64,000 nt of DNA from CAZEHS01 sp964424355 (GCA_964424355.1 CAYRIO010000001.1:62001-126000), one strand, 5' to 3'. Positions 25,974 through 34,873 are shown, counted from the stretch's first letter. Notes: generated from the letters alone by a model not told the origin. Numbers and translations are program-made.

Positions 25974-26002
25974 TTGACACCACTACAATAGCAGTTTATG
26001 AT
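25974..26002 (+). promoter_or_regulatory. Sigma-A promoter of the serA transcript
   Basis: TTGACA (25974-25979), 17 bases, TATGAT (25997-26002). It is near consensus and lies just before the T-box leader. The 210 bases between plsC and this promoter show no gene. Confidence 0.85.
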
Positions 26003-26009
26003 AGGTTTA

Positions 26010-26276
26010 ACTTCTAAGCCCCCCTTGGAAGGTTAAGCAAAAAAACCGAACATTCAAATGTGATGATCGGGGAAAGTAAGCGAAAGGGCCCTTCAGAGAG
26101 TCGGTGGCTGGTGAGAACCGATGGGACCCGACCGCCGAATCCTCCCGTGAACTGCGCAGCTGAAACCTGCGCCGGTCCGAAAGGGTCGTTATCTGATAAA
26201 GGCCTTCGGGCAAATTAAGGTGGTACCGCGTGGTTAATCCCTCGTCCTTATTGGATGGGGGATTTTGTGTTTTTTG
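26010..26276 (+). ncRNA. T-box riboswitch, serine specifier
   Basis: The T-box sequence TTAAGGTGGTACCGCG lies at 26215-26230 and is followed by a terminator hairpin (AATCCCTCGTCC / GGATGGGGGATT, then a T-rich tail). Stem I landmarks are visible: AGAGAG (26095-26100), the GGTGAGAACC distal region, and GAATCC with the candidate specifier TCC at 26140-26142, a serine codon. Uncharged tRNA-Ser would stabilise the antiterminator and allow serA expression, which fits the enzyme downstream. Confidence 0.93.
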
Positions 26277-26300
26277 ATAACAGCGAAAGGAGCTAGACAC

Positions 26301-27887
26301 ATGAAGAAAAAGGTACTGGTGGCAGAACGGATCGCAGATGAAGCTATGGAACGGCTCCAGCAGCATTTCGATGTGGATTTCATCAATAATATCCCGAGAG
26401 AGCAGCTCCTGGCATGTATTCACGAGTACGACGGACTGATTGTCCGCAGTGTGACAAAGGCGGATGAAGAACTGATGGCCAAGGGGACCCGGCTGAAGAT
26501 GATCGGGCGGGCGGGGAACGGAACCGATAACATCGATGTGAACGCCGCTACCCGTCATGGGATCATTGCTGCCAACACGCCGGACAGCAACACGATGTCT
26601 GCAGCGGAGCACACCATCGCCATGATGCTGGCTCAAAGCCGGAACATTCCCCAGGCCAATGCGTATCTCAAAACCGGCAAATGGGGACGGAACCAGTTCA
26701 ATGGTTCAGAGCTGTATCAGAAAACACTGGGCATCGTGGGTCTGGGCCGGATTGGTTCCCTCGTAGCTGGTCGGATGAAGGCCTTTGATATGAAGGTCAT
26801 CGCCTACGACCCCTACATTTCGGCGGAACGGTTTGAAAAGCTGGGAGTCCAGTGCTGTGACACCTTGGAGGGCCTGATCGGGCAATCGGATTACATCACA
26901 GTGCATACCCCCAAAAATAAAGAGACCTTCCATATGATTCACGAAGGTCATCTGCCGCTGATGAAAGACGGCGTGCGGCTGACCAATGTGGCCCGGGGGG
27001 GCATCATCAAAGAGAAGGCCATTGTGGAGGGAATCCAGAGTGGTAAGATTGCCAGTGCTGCCATTGATGTTCACGAAGTGGAGCCTTGCCATGACAGCCC
27101 GCTGTATGGGTTTGACAATATCATTGTAACGCCGCATCTAGGTGCCAATACCACGGAGGCCCAGCTGAACGTAGGGTTGATGGTGGCGCAGCAGATGATT
27201 GCGGGACTCAACGGGGAAATCGTCCCCAATGCCCTGAATCTGCCAACCCTGCACCGGGAGGAACTGGTTGCCCTGAAGCCCTTTATTGAGCTGACCGAAA
27301 AACTGGGGCGCATCTATTATCCCCTGTACCGGGAACCCGCCAGCCGGGTGGTGGTGGAATACTACGGGGACCTTGCCGCCCAGGATACGCGGATGCTCTC
27401 CATCGCTTTGCTGAAAGGCTTGCTGGATACCGTTGTTTCCGAGCGGGTCAATTATATCAACGCCGAGCTGATTGCTCAGCAACGGGGCATCACCTTCGAA
27501 GAAAAGAAGATCCCGGATTTCTTCCGGAACCATACCCAGTACATCCGTGTGCTGATTCAAAACCCACACAGTCAAGTGATTCTCGGGGGCTGTCTGGCCT
27601 CCAACGGTGAAGGCCGTTTGGCTGAGATCGACAGCTACGAAATTGACATCGCCCCCGGCAACACCATGCTGGTGGTCCGCAACCTGGATGTTCCAGGCGT
27701 GGTGGGTAGTGTGGGCACCATTCTGGGCAAGCATGCGGTCAATGTGGCCACCATGCAGCTGGGACGCCATCATGCAGGGGAAAATGCCCTGATGGTGCTG
27801 AATCTGGACGGCGCCCCCGCCGAGGAATGCTTGTTCGAGCTTACCAGCCATCCGAATATCCTGGAAGCACGAACCGTGGCCCTCTGA
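26301..27887 (+). CDS. serA: D-3-phosphoglycerate dehydrogenase
   Basis: SerA catalyses the first step of serine synthesis from 3-phosphoglycerate. The 528-residue long form has a catalytic domain (substrate RSVTK near residue 52), the NAD-binding motif GLGRIGSLVAGR (about 148), DVHEVEP and the catalytic HLG region (about 285). An intervening domain follows, then a C-terminal ACT domain (VRNLDVPGVVGSVGTIL, from about 455) for serine feedback. The ATG at 26301 follows AAAGGAGCT. It is governed by the T-box leader. serC and serB are not in the window. Confidence 0.96.
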   Translation: MKKKVLVAERIADEAMERLQQHFDVDFINNIPREQLLACIHEYDGLIVRSVTKADEELMAKGTRLKMIGRAGNGTDNIDVNAATRHGIIAANTPDSNTMSAAEHTIAMMLAQSRNIPQANAYLKTGKWGRNQFNGSELYQKTLGIVGLGRIGSLVAGRMKAFDMKVIAYDPYISAERFEKLGVQCCDTLEGLIGQSDYITVHTPKNKETFHMIHEGHLPLMKDGVRLTNVARGGIIKEKAIVEGIQSGKIASAAIDVHEVEPCHDSPLYGFDNIIVTPHLGANTTEAQLNVGLMVAQQMIAGLNGEIVPNALNLPTLHREELVALKPFIELTEKLGRIYYPLYREPASRVVVEYYGDLAAQDTRMLSIALLKGLLDTVVSERVNYINAELIAQQRGITFEEKKIPDFFRNHTQYIRVLIQNPHSQVILGGCLASNGEGRLAEIDSYEIDIAPGNTMLVVRNLDVPGVVGSVGTILGKHAVNVATMQLGRHHAGENALMVLNLDGAPAEECLFELTSHPNILEARTVAL

Positions 27888-27932
27888 TCCCCGCTTTCTC
27901 ACAATTTCAATAATCGCTCTGTTTTTCTTTTG

Positions 27933-27964
27933 CCGGCTCCGATGAGCCGGTTCTTTCTTTTTTG
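27933..27964 (+). terminator. Terminator after serA
   Basis: CCGGCTC / GAGCCGG stem with a 4-base loop, then TTCTTTCTTTTTT. Confidence 0.85.
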
Positions 27965-28040
27965 TAACAGGAAGGAACCGGTGGATGGGATATAATGAAG
28001 GCAAAGCACACAAAATCGGTTGATGATCCAAGGAGGCGCC

Positions 28041-28388
28041 ATGGGAACCCTTTACGATGATAAATATGTGAAAATTACGGACGAGGCTGTGGAAATCAAG
28101 GAATACACGTTCATGAAGAAATCGCGGATCGTGCCGTTTGACGAAATCGGGAAAATCGTTGTGAAACGGGCAACTGCTTGGAATGGACGTTACCGCACCT
28201 TAGGGACCGGGGAGTTTTTCATTTGGTTTGCCTATGACGACCGCCGGTTTGAAAAGGACTGCCTGTTCTTCATGACCGTGAAGGGCAAGTACTGGCGGAT
28301 TGGTTTTTCGGTAGAGGATCCGGAGGTGTTCACCCGGATCATGACCTATAAATGCAGGGTAGTGGACCAGTATTTTTCGCGGATGTAA
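28041..28388 (+). CDS. Hypothetical protein, PH-like small domain
   Basis: This 115-residue soluble protein was not assigned to a named family. It is rich in beta-strand-like stretches (YVKITDEAVEIKEYTF, GKIVVKRATAW, GEFFIWFAYDD, LFFMTVKGKYWRIGFSVED). The pattern resembles bacterial PH-like domains that report local membrane or partner binding. The ATG at 28041 follows AAGGAGG. It is a monocistronic gene between serA and a convergent transporter gene. No function is proposed. Confidence 0.7.
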   Translation: MGTLYDDKYVKITDEAVEIKEYTFMKKSRIVPFDEIGKIVVKRATAWNGRYRTLGTGEFFIWFAYDDRRFEKDCLFFMTVKGKYWRIGFSVEDPEVFTRIMTYKCRVVDQYFSRM

Positions 28389-28400
28389 GACGGATCTGTA

Positions 28401-28832
28401 TTATTTCAGCTGTGTCATGACCACGCCGCCAATCAGGAAAGCGACGCCCAGCAGGTTCACCGGGGTTGGGATCGACAGCTGTTCCTCAAACAGGCCGAAC
28501 CGGCTGATGACGATGGAGCCGATGATCTGTGCCGTCAGCATGATGGGAATGGCATATCCCACCCCCAGCTGCATGACCCCCTGCATGACTGAAAAGACGA
28601 TCAATACACCGATGATCAGACCAACCCAGTAGATTTTCCGAACATCGAAGAGCGATTCGGTTCCGGAGCGCCCGACAGTGAACAGGATGGTGAGGGCTAG
28701 CAGGAAGCCGAAGCCATGGATCATGGTATTGGCCTCCCAAAAGCCCACTTTTTCACCGGTGCGGGTAACAAAGACGTTCTGCAGGCAGATCATCAGTCCT
28801 GCGGCGATGGCATACAAAATACCTGAATTCAT
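28401..28832 (-). CDS. Half-size DMT transporter (YdcZ/DUF606 family)
   Basis: A 143-residue membrane protein with five hydrophobic segments (for example GILYAIAAGLMICLQNVF and GVAFLIGGVVMTQL). It belongs to the DUF606/YdcZ group of drug/metabolite transporters, which act as small dimers with unknown substrates. The start follows GGAGG. The Crp/Fnr-type regulator gene ends 11 bases upstream in the same direction, so the regulator probably controls and is co-transcribed with this transporter. Confidence 0.82.
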   Translation of the reverse strand: MNSGILYAIAAGLMICLQNVFVTRTGEKVGFWEANTMIHGFGFLLALTILFTVGRSGTESLFDVRKIYWVGLIIGVLIVFSVMQGVMQLGVGYAIPIMLTAQIIGSIVISRFGLFEEQLSIPTPVNLLGVAFLIGGVVMTQLK

Positions 28833-28843
28833 AAATTTCCTCC

Positions 28844-29536
28844 TTATTCAAAAATTCCGACAGACAACGATTTAAGCTTTTCAAAATCAAGAATACGGAT
28901 CTTGCTTCGGTTCCGGCTGATGATCTGCTCTTTTTCAAAGGCTTCAAGGATCCGGTGCAGATGGCGGTAGCTGGAGCAAAGCAGATCCGCCATTTCCTCA
29001 AGACTGGTCACCCGGATTTCATCCAGCCTGTCCTGGTCGGAGAGCTCCGAAATGGATACCAGGTAGCTGGCCACCCGGTTTTCCAGGGGATACACCAGAT
29101 TGAGCCCTGCCATGTTGGACCAGGTGAACAGCTTCTGGCTGAGGTTGGCAATCACGAACCGCAGGAATTTGGGGCATTCCCGGGTGTGCGCCCGCAGCGT
29201 ATCCATGGGGATCGCAATCAGGGTGGAGGTTTCCAGGGCTTCCACCACGGCCTTCACGGGATAATCTGACACATATTCCAGGTCCCCGATGACACTCATG
29301 GGCCGATAGAATCGGATCAGCACCTTCTTGCCGTTTTCCTGAAGGGAATAGATCTTCAGTTTACCTGTTACCAGCAGGAAGAAATTGGCCAGGGGTTCGT
29401 TCAAATTCGCAATGGACTCGCCCCGTTCGAAGGTGGTGAGAACCATCTGGTCGATCAGCTCCTCCGAGAAGATATCCGTCATCCGGTACTGCTCCAGGAA
29501 TGCACGCACCTTGGCGTGATTGATAGTGGTTTTCAT
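28844..29536 (-). CDS. Crp/Fnr-family transcriptional regulator
   Basis: A 230-residue regulator with a cyclic-nucleotide-binding-like beta barrel (about 20-130: FERGESIANLNEPLANFFLLVTG) and a C-terminal winged helix (about 155-215: TSLEEMADLLCSSYRHLHRIL). It resembles YeiL-like regulators. The cysteine count is low and there is no Fnr-type N-terminal cluster, so it is not a classical iron-sulfur oxygen sensor. It lies upstream of the DMT transporter in one transcript. A TGACA-type palindrome at 29587 lies in its promoter region and may be its own operator. Confidence 0.85.
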   Translation of the reverse strand: MKTTINHAKVRAFLEQYRMTDIFSEELIDQMVLTTFERGESIANLNEPLANFFLLVTGKLKIYSLQENGKKVLIRFYRPMSVIGDLEYVSDYPVKAVVEALETSTLIAIPMDTLRAHTRECPKFLRFVIANLSQKLFTWSNMAGLNLVYPLENRVASYLVSISELSDQDRLDEIRVTSLEEMADLLCSSYRHLHRILEAFEKEQIISRNRSKIRILDFEKLKSLSVGIFE

Positions 29537-29586
29537 AGATTACCTCTCATTTCACTTCAGCATACCTTAAAGATCATCCACCAAAT

Positions 29587-29600
29587 ATGACACATGTCAT
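29587..29600. promoter_or_regulatory. Crp/Fnr-type palindrome
   Basis: ATGACA, two bases, TGTCAT: a perfect dyad about 50 bases before the regulator start. The position suggests autoregulation (inference). Confidence 0.4.
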
Positions 29601-29635
29601 GTTCTGTATCAGTATATGCGATAAATCATAAATAA

Positions 29636-29675
29636 GACAGGCCACTCAACGGAAAATTCCAATGAGTGGCCTGTC
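29636..29675 (-). terminator. Terminator of the rhodanese/TVP38-half operon
   Basis: A 13-bp stem GACAGGCCACTCA / TGAGTGGCCTGTC. On the minus strand it is followed by TTATTT. Confidence 0.75.
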
Positions 29676-29691
29676 GGTGTTTAAAGCGGAT

Positions 29692-30138
29692 TCAATTGAG
29701 TCGTGTCAGCATCCACGTGGTACATGCCAGCAACAGATAGTAGCGCATGCGGGGGACTGCCTTCAACCGGGTACGAATCCGGTCCGGGAGAAGGGCAAGC
29801 GTGCTGTATCCCAGAAGCATCAGCGCAGTCAGGGCCAGCAGACCACTGAGGAACGTTAACAGGCCGCCGTAGATCAATCCATAAAACAGGACATTGGCTT
29901 TGAGCAGGTATACCGGTTTAAGAAACGGGACCAGGAATGCCAGCAGACCGATTCCCAAAGAAATCAGGGGGCCTTGCGGGCCAGCACTATGGAAAAACAT
30001 CATGAGTCCCTGGGTATTACCGGTGGCGAGCATTTCGCAGACCTGATTGACTTCCAGGCTGAATTTGGGGATCAGGAGATACATCACTCCCAATGCCAAG
30101 GCCAGGAGCGGGGCCAACCAAGGCGTGAGCCGCTTCAT
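29692..30138 (-). CDS. Small membrane protein resembling half of a TVP38/DedA protein
   Basis: A 148-residue protein with four hydrophobic segments. The central part (PLISLGIGLLAFLVPF, then LKANVLFYGLIYGG) resembles the re-entrant N-terminal half of TVP38/TMEM64 proteins, but the arginine-containing second half (RLxPxxPFxxxSYxAGL) seen in the full-size members at 31167 and 32177 is absent. It may be a reduced or truncated relative. It starts at an ATG overlapping the rhodanese stop (TAATG). The longer frame to 30171 would overlap the rhodanese gene and is rejected. Confidence 0.65.
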   Translation of the reverse strand: MKRLTPWLAPLLALALGVMYLLIPKFSLEVNQVCEMLATGNTQGLMMFFHSAGPQGPLISLGIGLLAFLVPFLKPVYLLKANVLFYGLIYGGLLTFLSGLLALTALMLLGYSTLALLPDRIRTRLKAVPRMRYYLLLACTTWMLTRLN

Positions 30139-31115
30139 TATTTTACGAAGGGTTGGCCTGTGCCAGCCCACTCACTGAAGGAGCCGTTGTAGTTCTTGGC
30201 ATGGGTGTAACCGCACATACGGAGCATTTCAGCGGTGAAGCCGGAACGGATACCAACGGTGCAGTACGTTACGATTTCATCTTCAGGCTTAAGGCCAAGT
30301 CCTTCAAAGATCGCTTTCATATCCGCAATGCTTTTGGGGGTGCCATCCACATTGTATAGATCGGAGTAGGGCAGGGAAACAGCGCCTTCGATATGGCCCA
30401 GGGCTTTTTCTCCTTTGAAGTTCTCACCATGGTTGCTGGCGCCGGTGTATTCCTCAGTGGAACGGGTATCAAGCAGCTTCAGTGTCTTTTGGTTGGCTTT
30501 CACATACTCGGTGGTAGCGATGCGGGCATCGTCATAAGTGGTGATGGTGAAGGGGACAGCGGTAACGGCAGTCGCCTCAGAAGTCACTTCATTGCCGGCT
30601 GCCTGCCAGGCAGGAATTCCGCCGTAAAGCATTTTAGAGTTGTTCAGCCCGGCGATGCGGAGCATCCAGAGCACGCGGCCTTCTTCGCCAAGACCCTTTG
30701 GATCATTGTAAACGACAATATCCTTGGATCCGTCGATACCGAACTCGCCCAATTTCTTAGCAAGTTCCTCTTTGCCCAGAACAACGCCCCAGCCGGGTTC
30801 CCCCTGTTTTACAGCCATATTGGAAAGGGCTTGCCAGGTGATATTGACCGCACCGGCGATATGGCCTGCTTTGTAGGCTTTATCCGCATTGGCGTCGATG
30901 ATGACAACCTTATCCTTGTTTTCTTTCAGCCAGTCAACGGTCACGTAGTAGGATTCCATCTCGGGATCCAGTTTCAGGGCTTCTTTAACCGGTTCAGCGG
31001 ACTGTTCGGCTGTTGGCTGGGCTGCCGGTGCCTCTGGCGCTTTTGGTGCGCAGGCTGCAAGGCTGAGTGCCAGGGTGCAGGACAGCAAAAGTGCTGCCAG
31101 TTTTCTGAAATTCAT
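30138..31115 (-). CDS. Double-rhodanese lipoprotein sulfurtransferase
   Basis: A 325-residue exported lipoprotein. The lipobox is SLAAC (Cys about 22), followed by a Pro/Ala/Glu linker. Two rhodanese domains follow: about 55-180 and 195-320. The second has the catalytic loop TYCTVGIRSGF with the active Cys. The first has an Asn where the Cys would be (VVYNDPKGLG), so it is inactive, as usual in tandem rhodaneses. It probably handles sulfane sulfur or selenium outside the membrane. It overlaps the half-TVP38 gene, and a full TVP38 gene lies 51 bases upstream. Confidence 0.9.
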   Translation of the reverse strand: MNFRKLAALLLSCTLALSLAACAPKAPEAPAAQPTAEQSAEPVKEALKLDPEMESYYVTVDWLKENKDKVVIIDANADKAYKAGHIAGAVNITWQALSNMAVKQGEPGWGVVLGKEELAKKLGEFGIDGSKDIVVYNDPKGLGEEGRVLWMLRIAGLNNSKMLYGGIPAWQAAGNEVTSEATAVTAVPFTITTYDDARIATTEYVKANQKTLKLLDTRSTEEYTGASNHGENFKGEKALGHIEGAVSLPYSDLYNVDGTPKSIADMKAIFEGLGLKPEDEIVTYCTVGIRSGFTAEMLRMCGYTHAKNYNGSFSEWAGTGQPFVK

Positions 31116-31166
31116 TGGTGTTTCCCCCTTGTTGAAGTATGTATCATAACCGCATTGCGGTAGTGA

Positions 31167-31889
31167 TCAGGCTGCTTTTCGGTGCTGCTTCTGCCACTGC
31201 TTCACCATGGCGAATAGCACCGTGAGCGAGAAGAGGATCAGAAGGCCGGTTACAAAGAGCTTAACGCCCCCGGTGAGCATGCCGCCCACATAGGAGTAAA
31301 CCAGGGTAGCGGGCAGTTGTCCCAGGCCGGTAGCCCAGAAAAAAGACCAGAAGTTCATGGAGGTCAGTCCCGCGGCATAGCTGACAATATCAAAGGAAAT
31401 AAAGGGAAGCAGACGGGCGATCAGCACTGCGTAATTTCCGTACTGATCAAAAAAAGCGTCTACATGTTCCAGTGCCTGACGGCTGGTAAGTTTTTCAACC
31501 GTGGTTCGGCCATACCACCGAGCGATGTAGAAGCACAGCACTGCTCCGGCCATGGCGCTGCTCCAAGAAAGCATGGCCCCTTTGACCCATCCGAAGAGCC
31601 CTGCGTTGGCAAAGGTGATCAGGAACGCCGGCAGGGGGGCTGCAACGGACTGGAAGATCATCAACAGGAAGGAGGCGATGGGTGCCCAAATGCCGAAGGA
31701 GAGGATGTAAGCTTTCACCGAGGGCACATCCAGGGTTTTAAGGGTCCCGGCCGCCGTGTTGACAGCATCTTTAAACGGTTCGGATACAAAGTAAAGCAGA
31801 ATGAGGAGTACCGGCACGGATGCTTTCGTCCAAAAGGAGATTTTTTTCACGGATTCACCGCACTTTCTGTGGATTTGAGGAGAAAGCAT
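31167..31889 (-). CDS. TVP38/TMEM64-family membrane protein
   Basis: A protein of up to 240 residues with about six hydrophobic segments. Family features are APLPAFLITFANAGLFG, GAVLCFYIARWYGR and ARLLPFISFDIVSYAAGLTSM. These DedA-superfamily proteins are linked to lipid scrambling or ion/selenite movement, but the substrate is unknown. The start is uncertain: the ATG at 31889 lacks a ribosome site, and an in-frame GTG about 15 codons later (VKKISFW) has a weak GGTGA. It heads the rhodanese operon. A second family member lies divergently at 32177. Confidence 0.85.
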   Translation of the reverse strand: MLSPQIHRKCGESVKKISFWTKASVPVLLILLYFVSEPFKDAVNTAAGTLKTLDVPSVKAYILSFGIWAPIASFLLMIFQSVAAPLPAFLITFANAGLFGWVKGAMLSWSSAMAGAVLCFYIARWYGRTTVEKLTSRQALEHVDAFFDQYGNYAVLIARLLPFISFDIVSYAAGLTSMNFWSFFWATGLGQLPATLVYSYVGGMLTGGVKLFVTGLLILFSLTVLFAMVKQWQKQHRKAA

Positions 31890-32176
31890 TATTTTCTATC
31901 TCAGCATAGCAGAAGGGGTTTCGGAAATCTAATTAGAAAACTTAATACTGAAAAAGTCAGCATTAAGAATCAAAATGGATATACGGGGAATAGTCCCATT
32001 CCGGATGGCGGATATATGATAAAATCAACTTGATTGAATGGCATGTGATATCTGCTATGGTTGGTGCATTCGTGCTTATTTGTTTAAGGTGTTTTCACAT
32101 ATATAAATATTTCTGAAGATATAGCTGCTTGCCCTGAAGATACATCCGGTAGAAATAAATAGAAGAGGGTGCTTTA

Positions 32177-32854
32177 ATGGAAAAGAAACGAAAGGGATGG
32201 GTTCATCTGATATTCCTGGTGCTGCTGGGTGCCATTGTCACAGGGGTCTTTGTTTCCGGTATCTTCGAGAACGCTTCTCCTGATGCAATCCGGGATCAGG
32301 TTCTCAGCTGGGGATCCTGGGGGCCCTTGATTTATGTGCTCCTGTTCACATTTGTCCCGTTGACCCTGTTCCCTGATGCGGTGCTGGCGATTGCATCTGG
32401 AATGGCTTTCGGGATGGGGAAGGGATTCATCCTTACCTGGCTGGGCGCCCTTATGGGCGGCTCTCTTGCGTTTTGGTTGGCGCGGTTAATCGGCCAGGAG
32501 GCCCTGGAAAAACTTCAAACCAAGCTGGGGCATAAACCGCATGCGGTTCCGATGATGAAGGGGTTTCTCAGCATCCTGATCCTGCGATTGGTGCCCCTGG
32601 TCCCCTTTGATGTCATCAGCTATGGCGCGGGGCTCAGCCATGTCCGGTACCGTGATTTTCTGGGGGCGACTGCCATCGGTATCATTCCAGGGGTCTGCGT
32701 CTATGTCAATGTCGGGGACAAGCTTTTCGACTGCAATTCGTCCCAATTCTACTGTGCCATCGCTTTGGTGATCAGTTTGGCGGTGGTGTCATCTCTGGGG
32801 GCCCGGTATCTCGGGAAGTGCCACCGGGGTGAAAGCCGGGAGGAAGCAAAATGA
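32177..32854 (+). CDS. TVP38/TMEM64-family membrane protein
   Basis: A 225-residue integral membrane protein with five or six hydrophobic segments. The family core is FVPLTLFPDAVLAIASGMAFG, GGSLAFWLARLIG and LRLVPLVPFDVISYGAGLS, with the conserved Arg and Pro of the re-entrant loops. It overlaps the CCG protein gene downstream by 4 bases, implying a coupled function with an Fe-S redox partner. The ATG at 32177 follows AGAGGGTG. A Cys pair near the C-terminus (FDCNSSQFYCA) is unusual and may be a redox site. Confidence 0.88.
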   Translation: MEKKRKGWVHLIFLVLLGAIVTGVFVSGIFENASPDAIRDQVLSWGSWGPLIYVLLFTFVPLTLFPDAVLAIASGMAFGMGKGFILTWLGALMGGSLAFWLARLIGQEALEKLQTKLGHKPHAVPMMKGFLSILILRLVPLVPFDVISYGAGLSHVRYRDFLGATAIGIIPGVCVYVNVGDKLFDCNSSQFYCAIALVISLAVVSSLGARYLGKCHRGESREEAK

Positions 32855-33597
32855 ATAACAGCACAACTTCCATTGGCAAACAGCTCTCACTGCTTGAAAA
32901 GAAAATGTTCCCCTGGCGCAGGAGCTGTTTGGTTCCTGGTCAACCGGCTTTTTTTCCTGGGTGTAATCTCGTCAATTTTTTGCCGGAGACGGCCAAGGAA
33001 ATCATTGGGGTTTTTGAAAAGCTCGGTGCCGGTTGGCTTTACGATTGCTGCGGCAAGCCGTTGAGACTGTCGGGACAGTCCGTGGAAGCCGCGCAGGTTC
33101 TGGGCAGAATCAACCGGCAGCTCCAGGCTGCGAATGTTTCTGAGCTGGTTGTGGCTTGCCCGAACTGCGTGACGGTTTTTCAAGACACCCTGGCGGTTCC
33201 GGTGAAAGATATCTATACCTTTTTAAATGAAAGGAATATCTCATACATGGGCTCCTGTGAATCGCTGCTCACCTTTCCGCCCTGTCCGGACCGGCAATCG
33301 GGACGTATGCAAAAGGCAATCGCCATTTGGGCAGGGGTGGAAGTAAGGGCTGCGGATAATCTTCCCTGCTGTGGGCTGGGGATCAGGAATCCGGCGGGGG
33401 CCCGCAAGGCCATGGATACCATCCTGTTGGATGAACGGGCGCTGAGTCCTTACTGTGCCAGCTGTTTCGGTCATTTAAGCAAGAACGGGGTCGTAATGAA
33501 GCCCCATATCCTCACAGAAGGCCTGGGGATATCGGAAAGGGGCGCAAAGGGGATGCACCAAGCCCTTAACCGGATGAAGCCCTGGTTTTGGCGGTAG
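32851..33597 (+). CDS. CCG-domain (HdrB-like) Fe-S protein
   Basis: A 248-residue soluble protein with two CCG domains. The first is PGCN...DCCGKPLRLSG...ACPNC (about 35-112); the second is GSCES...LPCCGLGIR...YCASC (about 130-215). In HdrB and its relatives these hold noncubane [4Fe-4S] clusters that cleave disulfides; elsewhere they form lactate/glycerophosphate oxidase modules. As a stand-alone protein coupled to a TVP38 gene it probably donates or accepts electrons for a thiol, sulfur or selenium substrate. That role is inferred from the rhodanese and Sec context. Confidence 0.85.
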   Translation: MNNSTTSIGKQLSLLEKKMFPWRRSCLVPGQPAFFPGCNLVNFLPETAKEIIGVFEKLGAGWLYDCCGKPLRLSGQSVEAAQVLGRINRQLQAANVSELVVACPNCVTVFQDTLAVPVKDIYTFLNERNISYMGSCESLLTFPPCPDRQSGRMQKAIAIWAGVEVRAADNLPCCGLGIRNPAGARKAMDTILLDERALSPYCASCFGHLSKNGVVMKPHILTEGLGISERGAKGMHQALNRMKPWFWR

Positions 33598-33636
33598 ATG
33601 CCGCTTGCAAGTCGATAAGGTCATATGCCCAGAGAG

Positions 33637-33673
33637 AACCCGCTCGGTTGACATAAAACTGTAGCGGGTTTTT
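33637..33673 (+). terminator. Terminator after the CCG protein gene
   Basis: AACCCGCT / AGCGGGTT stem with an 18-base loop, then TTT. Confidence 0.75.
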
Positions 33674-33787
33674 AATATCATTACATTAAAATAATGGGTA
33701 TGATTAGATTAATGGTATGGAAACTGGGGTATTTCATCCGCATAACCGGAGAAATCCTTATGAGATCACAAAAGAAGGAGGAATTTC

Positions 33788-34780
33788 GTGAAAAAGCCAA
33801 AACTGCACGTCGTGGCTTTGCTGGCACTTTCGGGGCTTATCGGTGTTTCATCTCTGGGCGTTTACGGGTTGACGTCAGCGAAATCGGCCGGGCAGATTGA
33901 CGCCATTGCCAGCGCCTCAAAATCATCGAAGAGCTCAAACACTTCCACAACGAAATCATCGACAAATTCCACGACGAAGACAACGGTGAAACCGGTAACC
34001 GTGCCGCTGCCGGTACCCGCCACACCCGTCCCGGTTGTTGCTCCGGTAGTGGTTCCTGTCCCTGCGCTGCCAACAGTGAAAGAAACAGCTCTGAATCTCT
34101 TGGTTTTCGGAAAGGCAGTGGATTTATCGGGTGCACCGATCATCCAGACGATGGATGGCAAAACCATGCTGCCGCTTCGCAAGCTGGGAGAAGCAATGGG
34201 GTATACCGTTAAATGGGACAATACGGAACGCGCAGCAATCCTTCAAAAAAATACAGAGACCATTATGATCAAAAAAGACAGCTTGGATTGCACATTGGGA
34301 ACTTTCCCCCACACCTTTAGTAAAATGCCCGAATTCTTTAAGGAAAGACTGTATGTGCCAGTGGATTTCATCACTGCCAATGCAGCGTATCGGTTGAATC
34401 AGACTGCGGCGTCTATCAGCGTGGATTCGTCTGAAAACCTGATTACCGGCGTGATAGATGAAGTCACTGTCTTTTCCAATGGACTGGGGCTGAAGGTGTC
34501 GGAAAGCAAGGATCGTTCACTGACATTGTTTGTAACAACCGAGACCAAAGTCACCGATTATTCAACGGGTGCGTCCCTGGATAAAGCGTTGTTAGTGGTC
34601 GGAGCGAAAGCCATTTTCAGTTACACGGCTGTTCCCGGTGAAGGGCAGAGCACTTACAATATCCTCCGCAGTGTGGAGGTGGTTCAACCGGTGAAGGTGG
34701 TTTCTCCTTCTACTGATTCGACCTCATCCCAATCGACCTACGTTGATGATGATGAAGAAGACGAAGAAGACGATGATTGA
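33788..34780 (+). CDS. Secreted copper-amine-oxidase-N-like stalk protein
   Basis: A 330-residue exported protein. A signal segment (about 6-30) is followed by a Ser/Thr-rich stretch (about 42-70) and a Pro/Val spacer (about 70-95). A copper amine oxidase N-terminal-like domain follows (about 110-215: TMLPLRKLGEAMGYTVKWDN, RLYVPVDFITANAAY), a surface-display or substrate-binding fold common in Firmicutes. A beta-rich region follows, with an extremely acidic Asp/Glu tail (last 12 residues). The start is GTG at 33788 behind AAGGAGG. The ligand is unknown; the acidic tail may bind cations. Confidence 0.82.
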   Translation: MKKPKLHVVALLALSGLIGVSSLGVYGLTSAKSAGQIDAIASASKSSKSSNTSTTKSSTNSTTKTTVKPVTVPLPVPATPVPVVAPVVVPVPALPTVKETALNLLVFGKAVDLSGAPIIQTMDGKTMLPLRKLGEAMGYTVKWDNTERAAILQKNTETIMIKKDSLDCTLGTFPHTFSKMPEFFKERLYVPVDFITANAAYRLNQTAASISVDSSENLITGVIDEVTVFSNGLGLKVSESKDRSLTLFVTTETKVTDYSTGASLDKALLVVGAKAIFSYTAVPGEGQSTYNILRSVEVVQPVKVVSPSTDSTSSQSTYVDDDEEDEEDDD

Positions 34781-34784
34781 TTCC

Positions 34785-34808
34785 AATGCCCCTGCGGGGG
34801 CATTTTTT
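34785..34808 (+). terminator. Intrinsic terminator
   Basis: AATGCCCC, TGC loop, GGGGGCATT, then a run of T residues. Confidence 0.9.
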
Positions 34809-34873
34809 CATGGATTGAAAAGCTGCGGATTTTGAGGGTATACTGGATTTAACATCATCAACCTGGAGGCATC

